Assembly (NCBI GenBank): GCA_025352185.1
Contig: JANXTV010000061.1
Span: 1-10,941, forward strand
Source: Oligoflexia bacterium
GTDB lineage: Bacteria; Bdellovibrionota; UBA1018
Reading direction: 5' to 3'
DNA length: 10,941 nt
This document shows positions 5,596 through 10,941 of this stretch, one piece after another. A model generated the notes under the pieces. That model saw nothing but the letters and a program-made list of their open reading frames with translations. It did not search any database and was not told where the DNA came from. The number at the start of each line of letters is the position of its first letter. Positions within the stretch are counted from its first letter, which is position 1. The translations under genes were made by a program, and so were the position numbers.

Positions 5596-7524
5596 TTAAA
5601 CCTGCGCTTCGAGGTTCGCGTTCGTCGAAGATCCGGCTCCCGCCGTGCGATTAAACCGCTCCAGGATCCCGTCCGAAATGGATTTCATTTCCTTCGGCGC
5701 CCGTCCGTCGAACTTCGCGAAGAATTCGGCCGAGGATACAAGTTCTCGTTTCCAAGCGCCGGCGTCGAGGTGGGTCACTTCCTTAAACTGAGCTTCCGAA
5801 AAATCGAGGCCGGTCCAAGTCATCGACGCATACGTCGGAACTCTACCGATCGGTGACTCGGTCACATCGGTACTGGCATCGGTGCTCGCAGCGGGTCCGT
5901 CCTGCACTCGTTCAATGATCCACTTCAGGACGCGCATATTTTCGCCGAAACCCGGCCACGCGTATTTCCCGTTCGAGTTTTTCCGGAACCAATTCACGCC
6001 GAAAATCTTCGGGGCCTGCGCGCCCGCCTTCTTTCCGACCCGGAGCCAATGTGCGAAATAGTCGGCCATATTATAGCCGCAGAAAGGAAGCATCGCCATC
6101 GGATCTCGGCGAACGATACCCACCTGGCCCACGGCCGCAGCGGTCGTTTCCGAGCCCGTCGTCGCCGCGATATAAACTCCGTGTTCCCAGCTCGCCGACT
6201 GATAAACGAGCGGAATAGTGTCGGGACGACGACCGCCAAAAATCATTGCGGAAATCGGCACGCCGGCAGGATTTTCCATCTCGGAATCAACCGAGGGGCA
6301 CTGACTCGCCGGCGCCGTAAACCGCGCGTTCGGGTGCGCGGCTTTCCGGCCCGTTTCCTTCGCAATTTCTGGGGTCCACGCTTGCCCCGTCCAGTCGATC
6401 AGACTTGCGGGCGGGGTATCGGTCATCTCTTCCCACCAAATATCGCCCTCGGGAGTGAGCCCGACGTTCGTGAAAATCGTATTTTTCTCCATCGACGCCA
6501 TCGCGTTTGGATTCGTTTTCGTTGATGTTCCGGGGGCCACGCCGAAAAATCCCGCTTCCGGATTAATCGCGTAAAGTCGGCCATCCGCCCCGGGTTTAAT
6601 CCAGGCAATATCGTCACCGACCGTCGTAATCTTCCATCCGGTGCCATTCTCTTTCGCTAGCGCGGCCGGCGGAATGAGCATTGCAAAGTTCGTTTTTCCA
6701 CACGCCGAAGGAAAAGCCGCCGTGACGTAGGATTTTTTACCGGCGGGAGATTCCACGCCGAGGATCAGCATGTGTTCGGCGAGCCAGCCGTCTTTTTCCG
6801 CCATCGTCGACGCGATTCGGAGGGCAAAACATTTCTTTCCGAGTAAGGCATTTCCGCCGTAACCCGAGCCGTAGGACCAGATTTCCCGAGTTTCCGGGTA
6901 ATGAACGATATACTTCGTCTCTTTATTACATGGCCAAGCCGAATCTTTTTCCGTCGTTCCGTCTGCGAGTTTCGCGAGTGGAGCGCCGACGGTGTGGATC
7001 GCACGAACGAAATCCGGACGGTCCCCGAGGGCGCTCAGGGCCGCCGCCCCCATCCGGGTCATGATGCGCATATTTACGACGACGTAGGGAGAATCCGAGA
7101 GTTCGACGCCGATCTGGGAAATCGGTGAACCGATCGGTCCCATTGAAAACGGAATCACGTAGAGCGTGCGGCCCCGCATACAACCCTTGAAAAGCGGGTT
7201 TAATGTCTTCCGCATTTCTGCGGGTGCCATCCAATTATTCGTCGGGCCCGCGGCATCCTTCGTCTCGGAGCAAATAAACGTTCGGTCTTCGACGCGAGCG
7301 ACATCCGAAGTATCCGAGCACGCGAGGAAAGAATTCGGGCGAAGCGCTGGATTCAGTCGCTTCATCATTCCCGATTTCACCATCGCTTCGCAGAGGGCCG
7401 CACTTTCAGATTCGGAACCGTCACAAACGTGGATGTCATCCGGCTGACAGAGTTCGGCGATTTCTTTCACCCAAGCATTTAAAGACGCATTTCGAACAGG
7501 GACACTCGTTTTTAAGGACGTCAT
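5596..7524 (-). CDS. pckG: Phosphoenolpyruvate carboxykinase, GTP-dependent
   Basis: The 642-residue enzyme converts oxaloacetate and GTP to PEP, GDP and CO2 in the cytoplasm. This is the entry step of gluconeogenesis and an outlet for TCA-cycle carbon. It is clearly the GTP type. The P-loop is FPSACGKTN (271-279), with the reactive Cys275. The metal-site region VGDDIAWI (302-309) follows, then FGGRRPDTIPLVYQS (429-443). The guanine-side region NWFRKNSNGKYAWPGFGENM lies at 511-530. Substrate-binding YGSGYGGNALLGKKC (218-232) is intact. The length is slightly above the usual ~600-620, mostly in a Ser/Thr/Ala-rich insertion near 544-558 and a short C-terminal tail. GAGGA lies nine bases before the ATG. 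The gene appears to be monocistronic. Its leader carries two mini-ORFs and a hairpin that covers part of the Shine-Dalgarno (see separate entries). Identification is secure. Confidence 0.97.
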   Translation of the reverse strand: MTSLKTSVPVRNASLNAWVKEIAELCQPDDIHVCDGSESESAALCEAMVKSGMMKRLNPALRPNSFLACSDTSDVARVEDRTFICSETKDAAGPTNNWMAPAEMRKTLNPLFKGCMRGRTLYVIPFSMGPIGSPISQIGVELSDSPYVVVNMRIMTRMGAAALSALGDRPDFVRAIHTVGAPLAKLADGTTEKDSAWPCNKETKYIVHYPETREIWSYGSGYGGNALLGKKCFALRIASTMAEKDGWLAEHMLILGVESPAGKKSYVTAAFPSACGKTNFAMLIPPAALAKENGTGWKITTVGDDIAWIKPGADGRLYAINPEAGFFGVAPGTSTKTNPNAMASMEKNTIFTNVGLTPEGDIWWEEMTDTPPASLIDWTGQAWTPEIAKETGRKAAHPNARFTAPASQCPSVDSEMENPAGVPISAMIFGGRRPDTIPLVYQSASWEHGVYIAATTGSETTAAAVGQVGIVRRDPMAMLPFCGYNMADYFAHWLRVGKKAGAQAPKIFGVNWFRKNSNGKYAWPGFGENMRVLKWIIERVQDGPAASTDASTDVTESPIGRVPTYASMTWTGLDFSEAQFKEVTHLDAGAWKRELVSSAEFFAKFDGRAPKEMKSISDGILERFNRTAGAGSSTNANLEAQV

Positions 7525-7535
7525 CAGGTCAGTTC

Positions 7536-7556
7536 CTCGGGTGGATTTAACCCGAG
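7536..7556 (-). promoter_or_regulatory. Hairpin overlapping the pckG Shine-Dalgarno
   Basis: A perfect 7-bp stem (CTCGGGT with ACCCGAG, plus-strand arms 7550-7556 and 7536-7542) closes a 7-nt loop in the pckG leader. The 3' arm ends in the first bases of the GAGGA Shine-Dalgarno (7538-7534), so the folded form should hinder ribosome binding. The 5' arm is coding sequence of the second mini-ORF, and the loop begins with its stop codon. Regulation is inferred. Confidence 0.5.
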
Positions 7557-7584
7557 TACATCACTCTGTGTCCCCTTTCGCCAC
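7547..7584 (-). promoter_or_regulatory. Two overlapping mini-ORFs in the pckG leader
   Basis: A strong Shine-Dalgarno GAGGAGG (7599-7593) lies eight bases before a GTG (7584-7582), which opens a seven-codon frame reading MAKGDTE and then TGA. This stop overlaps an ATG (TGATG at 7563-7559) that opens a four-codon frame, MYSG, ending in TAA at 7549-7547. Ribosomes on the second frame would run through the 5' arm of the SD-covering hairpin. This could be a leader-peptide coupling device, or chance. Chance is not excluded because both frames are very short. Confidence 0.4.
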
Positions 7585-7706
7585 GGGATTTTCCTCCTCG
7601 TTTTAAATGACGTGACGTTGCAAATCGTGCGTAGAAGGGTTCGCGTAGCGGATCCGGTTTAATGCTAACCTATTGATAATCAGATACATTCTAGAGTTGT
7701 AAATAA

Positions 7707-7740
7707 ATCTTAAGGGTGTCTTTAAATACACTCTTAAGAT
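7707..7740. promoter_or_regulatory. 13-bp inverted repeat, possible operator
   Basis: Arms at 7707-7719 and 7728-7740 (ATCTTAAGGGTGT and ACACTCTTAAGAT) are complementary except for one G-T position, around an 8-bp AT-rich centre. It lies in the AT-rich region between pckG and the Ig-repeat lipoprotein gene. The right arm overlaps the proposed -35 of the rightward promoter, which suggests a regulator site. No U-tract follows on the plus strand. Confidence 0.5.
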
Positions 7741-7762
7741 CTGCGGGAAACCTCCGTATAGT
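7734..7762 (+). promoter_or_regulatory. Possible promoter of the Ig-repeat lipoprotein gene
   Basis: TTAAGA (7734-7739) and TATAGT (7757-7762) are separated by 17 bp, a reasonable sigma70-type pair in the most AT-rich part of the region. Transcription would start near 7769, about 50 nt before the GTG start. Based on consensus likeness only. Confidence 0.4.
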
Positions 7763-7820
7763 TATCTATAGAAGCACGACAGAAGTTCAATATTCGATCC
7801 ACGCCGAACGAGGTACGTTT

Positions 7821-10800
7821 GTGATTAGGCACGGGATTCTAAAAATTCGCACGCTCATCTCCATTTTGGGGATTGTTGCGATTTCTGCGTGCGGCAGCCA
7901 GATCAATACGCTGCGCAGTGCTTCGAAGCTCGTCTCGGGCGGCAGCGGGGTTCCGGCGGATATTACTTCGTTCACCGTCGTCGAAAACTCACCCACCCGA
8001 AGTTACCCCCTCACGCTTAGTTACGGCATCGGCATCGGCTCCTACGATAGCTACTGCATTCTAGAAAATCTCTCGAACAGCGCCTTGTGTATCTGGCGCA
8101 CGGGCTCCCTACCCGCGAGTTATTTTGACTCCGCCGCCGACGGCCCGCTCACTTTAAATCTTTTTCTGAAAAACCAGTTCGGGGTGTCGGCCGCGGTCGC
8201 GTCGAACACCGTGACGATCGACCGAACTCCGTCGACTCTCGCGTCGGCATCGATCACGAATTCGAATCCGACGAACACGCCCGTATACGGATTAAACTAC
8301 GGCGCGATTACAAACGGCGTTTCCACCGACTACTGCATTAACGAAAACAACACGAGCGTCGCGGCTTGTACCTGGAATATCGGACCCCTTCCCCCGAGCT
8401 ATACGGTTACGGCTACGAGTGGCGCAAAAACTTTAAACATCTGGCTCCGGGATGCGGCCGGCAACGTTTCGAGTCCGGTCGTCGCCGGCCCGGTCACCTT
8501 AAATCTCACCGTGCCGACGGTGCTCATCGCTTCGCCCGCCGGCGGTAGTTATATCAACGTGGGTAACCTCGCGTCCTTTACCGTGAATGGTACGTGTTCC
8601 GAGAACGGGCAGAACGTCGTCATCTCAGGCGATGCATCTGCCACTGTCGTCTGCGCCGCCTCGGCATGGACCGCTAATTTAAATTTCACGGCCGCTCCCT
8701 CGGGCACCGTCACGATCACGGTGAATCACTCGAACTCGGCCGGGACCGCCGCTTCCCCCGCCGTCCGGAGTTTTATTAAAGACACGACGCCGCCCACGGT
8801 GGCGATCGCTTCGCCCGCCGCGGGCACCGGAATTACCGTCGCGAACGGTACGGCGTTTAACGTGAGTGGAACGTGTTCAGAAAATACTCGGAACGTGGTG
8901 ATTTCGGGAGACGCGACCGCGACCGCCGTGTGTACGGCCGGGGCCTGGAGCGCGGCGCTCGATTTTAGCGCCGCTCCGCAGGGAAACGTTACGATTCTCG
9001 TAAACCACTCGGACGCCGCCGGAAACGCGGCTACTCAGGCTTCCCGAACTTTCACGAAAGATACCATCGTACCGACGCTTGCGATTTCGACGCCCGCCGC
9101 GGGCACCTACATCCTCGCGAGTAATGTCGCCGCTTTCACTGTAACCGGAACGTGCTCTGAAAACGGTCGAAACGTCGTCATCTCGGGCGCGGCTACGGCG
9201 ACGGTCGTGTGTACCGCTCTCGCATGGTCTGCGAACCTCGACTTCACCGCGGCCCCGGGAGGCAACGTCACGATCTACGTCGACCACAGCGACGCCGCCG
9301 GAAATCCGGCGACGCAAGCGTCCCGCAACTTCATTAAAGACGCGATCATTCCCCTCGTCGCGATCACCGCACCGGCATCCGGTAGCTTTATTAACTCGAC
9401 GAACGTAACGTCCTTCGCAGTTTCCGGTACATGCTCGGAAAACGGACGGAACGTCGTCCTCTCGGGAGATGCATCGGCGAGCGTCGTATGTACCCTGGGC
9501 GCCTGGAGCGCCGCCCTTGATTTTTCCGCCGCTCCGTCCGGAACCGTTACGGTTCTCGCGAACCACACCGACCTCGCAGGAAACTCCGCCACGCAAGACT
9601 CCCGCTCCTTCGTGAAAGACATCGTTTTACCCACGGTTTCGGTGACGGCTCCGGCCGCGAACTCCTATATTTCCGCGGCCACGGTCGCAGCCTTCACCGT
9701 TTCGGGCGCGTGTTCGGAGAATACCCGGAACGTGGTGATCTCCGGGGACGCTTCCGCAACTGTCGTCTGCACCGCCGCCGCATGGACCGCGAACCTCGAT
9801 TTCTCGGCCGCTCCGTCCGGGACCGTCACGATCAACGTAAACCACACCGATGCCGCGGGAAACTCGGCCGTCACCGCATCTCGTAATTTTATTAAGGACG
9901 TCACCCTCCCGACGGTCGCGTTTTCGTCTCCGGCCGCAAATTCGGTCATTAACGCGGCTTCCGCAGCCGCCTTCGTCGTGACGGGAACCTGTTCGGAAAA
10001 TACGCGTACGGTCACTTTCTCCGGCGCCGCGACGGGCACCGTCGCCTGCGCGGGCGGCGTGTGGAGTAAGTCCCTCGATTTCTCGGCGGCGGCCGACGGT
10101 ACGGTTACTCTACGAGCGGATCATACCGACGCCGCCGGAAATAATGCCGTCCAAGCCGTTCGGACTTTCTTAAAGTCTACGAGCGCCCCGGCGCTCGCGA
10201 TCACTTCTCCGGCAGCCAACTCTCCGGTAAATATTTCAAACGTAAACGCTTTCACCGTCACGGGAACCTGCGGCGCCACCGGTCAGACCGTAATCATTTC
10301 GGGCGATGCTTCGGCAACGGTGATGTGCCTCGCCGGCGCCTGGACCGCGAACCTAAACTTCGCGGCCGCGGCCGCCGGTACCGTTTCCATCTCGGTCGAT
10401 CACAGCGACGCCGCGGGAAACACAGCCGTGACCCAAACGAGAAACTTCATTAAGGACGTCACCGCACCGACGGTCGCGATTTCTACTCCCGCTGTAAATT
10501 CTTACGTGAACGCATCGAACGTCGCCGCGTTCACCGTAACCGGAACCTGCTCGGAAAATACGCAGAACGTCGTCATCACGGGCGACGCAACTGCTACGGT
10601 CGCGTGTGCGGCCGGCGCGTGGAGCACGAATTTAAATTTCACCGCCGCCGCGGCCGGTACCGTTTCGATCACGGTAAATCACAGCGACGTCGCCGGAAAT
10701 CCGGCGACCCCCGCCACCCGAAACTTCATTAAGGATACGGTCCTGCCGACCGTCGCGTTTTCATCTCCCGCCGTAAACTCGGTGATGAACGCCTCGACCG

Positions 10801-10941
10801 CCTCGGCTTTCGCCGTCACGGGCACGTGCAGTGAAAATGCCCGCACCGTGGTCCTTTCGGGTGACGCGACGGGCAGCGTAAGCTGCGTCGGCGGAAACTG
10901 GAACGCGACGCTCGATTTCTCCGCCGCCGCCGATGGCACCG
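7821..10941 (+). CDS. Giant Ig-like repeat lipoprotein (3' end outside window)
   Basis: The 1040 visible residues start at a GTG with GAGG seven bases upstream. This start gives a textbook lipoprotein signal: a basic N-terminus, a hydrophobic core and the lipobox ISAC, with Cys24 lipidated. Gly25-Ser26 after the Cys carry no Asp retention signal, so outer-membrane or surface location is likely. A Ser/Gly linker (about 25-47) leads to two Ig-like modules of a first type (about 48-142 and 143-233). Each has a Cys pair spaced 11 apart (79/90, 172/183). Nine modules of a second type follow, each 93 residues, the last cut by the window edge. All second-type modules keep a GxC at 24-26, a second Cys at 45 and Trp at 50; most also keep the SEN after the first Cys, a DxAGN-like turn and an FIKD-like linker. 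This is the layout of bacterial Big-type adhesins or surface stalks; binding partner unknown. No stop is visible, so the C-terminal head domain is unseen. Confidence 0.88.
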   Translation, partial: MIRHGILKIRTLISILGIVAISACGSQINTLRSASKLVSGGSGVPADITSFTVVENSPTRSYPLTLSYGIGIGSYDSYCILENLSNSALCIWRTGSLPASYFDSAADGPLTLNLFLKNQFGVSAAVASNTVTIDRTPSTLASASITNSNPTNTPVYGLNYGAITNGVSTDYCINENNTSVAACTWNIGPLPPSYTVTATSGAKTLNIWLRDAAGNVSSPVVAGPVTLNLTVPTVLIASPAGGSYINVGNLASFTVNGTCSENGQNVVISGDASATVVCAASAWTANLNFTAAPSGTVTITVNHSNSAGTAASPAVRSFIKDTTPPTVAIASPAAGTGITVANGTAFNVSGTCSENTRNVVISGDATATAVCTAGAWSAALDFSAAPQGNVTILVNHSDAAGNAATQASRTFTKDTIVPTLAISTPAAGTYILASNVAAFTVTGTCSENGRNVVISGAATATVVCTALAWSANLDFTAAPGGNVTIYVDHSDAAGNPATQASRNFIKDAIIPLVAITAPASGSFINSTNVTSFAVSGTCSENGRNVVLSGDASASVVCTLGAWSAALDFSAAPSGTVTVLANHTDLAGNSATQDSRSFVKDIVLPTVSVTAPAANSYISAATVAAFTVSGACSENTRNVVISGDASATVVCTAAAWTANLDFSAAPSGTVTINVNHTDAAGNSAVTASRNFIKDVTLPTVAFSSPAANSVINAASAAAFVVTGTCSENTRTVTFSGAATGTVACAGGVWSKSLDFSAAADGTVTLRADHTDAAGNNAVQAVRTFLKSTSAPALAITSPAANSPVNISNVNAFTVTGTCGATGQTVIISGDASATVMCLAGAWTANLNFAAAAAGTVSISVDHSDAAGNTAVTQTRNFIKDVTAPTVAISTPAVNSYVNASNVAAFTVTGTCSENTQNVVITGDATATVACAAGAWSTNLNFTAAAAGTVSITVNHSDVAGNPATPATRNFIKDTVLPTVAFSSPAVNSVMNASTASAFAVTGTCSENARTVVLSGDATGSVSCVGGNWNATLDFSAAADGT
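7962..8519 (+). repeat. Two Ig-like modules of the first type
   Basis: Two adjacent modules of about 91-95 residues share a Y-C-I-x-E-N motif, a second Cys 11 residues after the first followed by I/T-W, and L-P-x-S-Y. Both end in beta-strand sequence with a TVTI/TLNL core. They are clearly related to each other but not closely to the nine modules that follow. Boundaries are approximate. Confidence 0.75.
8520..10941 (+). repeat. Tandem array of 93-residue (279-bp) Ig-like modules, 8 complete plus 1 partial
   Basis: Units begin at 8520, 8799, 9078, 9357, 9636, 9915, 10194, 10473 and 10752. Every spacing is exactly 279 bp, with no insertion or deletion. Each unit holds Cys at module positions 26 and 45 (18 residues between), likely one intradomain disulfide, and Trp at 50. 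Copies differ at many synonymous sites, so the array is conserved as protein rather than as recent DNA copies. The seventh unit has GAT in place of the usual SEN after the first Cys. The third and sixth lack the Asp of SGDA. Confidence 0.93.

Noticed and set aside
6049..6525. 158-codon plus-strand frame inside pckG
   Set aside because: It lies wholly within the secure pckG gene, has Arg-rich composition typical of an antisense frame and lacks a ribosome-binding site.
7707..7740. Inverted repeat read as an intrinsic terminator
   Set aside because: On the plus strand no U-tract follows and the downstream gene starts shortly after. On the minus strand no gene is known to read into it from the right.
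8877..9596. Long antisense reading frame (239 codons) across the Ig repeats, plus shorter ones at 9275-9634, 9627-10039 and 10679-10939
   Set aside because: The repeat array lies in a frame with signal peptide, lipobox and conserved domains on the plus strand. The antisense frames are Arg/Gly/Ser-rich or low-complexity mirror products of a periodic GC-rich sequence and have no start signals.
8520..10941. Repeat array read as a CRISPR or satellite array
   Set aside because: The period is 279 bp, continuous and in frame, with protein-level conservation and synonymous drift, so it is a coding domain array.

Overview
The window is a compact bacterial chromosome segment, moderately GC-rich, with eight protein genes. 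The only gaps over 200 bp are three intergenic regions. I see no rRNA, tRNA, CRISPR array, insertion sequence or phage gene. Several features together suggest, but do not prove, a member of the Bdellovibrionota or Oligoflexia, or a related predatory or environmental didermic lineage: a GTP-type PEP carboxykinase, a Gcr-type membrane protein, two lipoproteins with lipobox cysteines, and a long lipoprotein built of cysteine-paired Ig-like modules.

Left part (1-4095). A Gcr/SpecificRecomb family membrane protein, cut by the left edge, runs leftward from 1623. Divergent from it, a small exported four-cysteine protein (1709-2056) runs rightward. It meets, tail to tail and with overlapping stop codons, a leftward pair: an EndA-type secreted endonuclease I (3467-2697) and a TrmB-like SAM methyltransferase (2700-2053), joined by an ATGA overlap. 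Upstream of endA lies a stem-loop, then another leftward gene for an exported protein of unknown function (4095-3544).

Middle part (4096-7524). A 234-bp divergent intergenic region carries a 16-bp tandem repeat and a palindrome that contains a promoter-like -10 element. It separates the 4095-3544 gene from a rightward gene (4330-4839) for a protein with a zincin-like but broken HExxS motif. That gene converges, with a 3-bp gap, on a lipoprotein with an intact HELGH zinc-protease motif (5346-4843). Then comes full-length pckG (7524-5596). Its 5' leader holds two mini-ORFs and a hairpin that covers part of the pckG Shine-Dalgarno sequence.

Right part (7525-10941). An AT-rich divergent region with a 13-bp inverted repeat and a plausible promoter leads into a GTG-initiated lipoprotein gene that runs off the right edge, with 1040 residues visible. 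After a lipobox and a short linker it has two Ig-like modules of one type, then eight complete and one partial 93-residue Ig-like modules of a second type. All of these are in exact 279-bp register.

The genes do not form one pathway. The recurring theme is the cell envelope: four exported or lipidated products plus a membrane protein, alongside central metabolism (pckG) and a probable RNA methyltransferase. No defence or mobile system is evident. The points most worth following up are the Ig-repeat lipoprotein, the pckG leader, and the altered active-site motifs of the TrmB-like and HExxS proteins.
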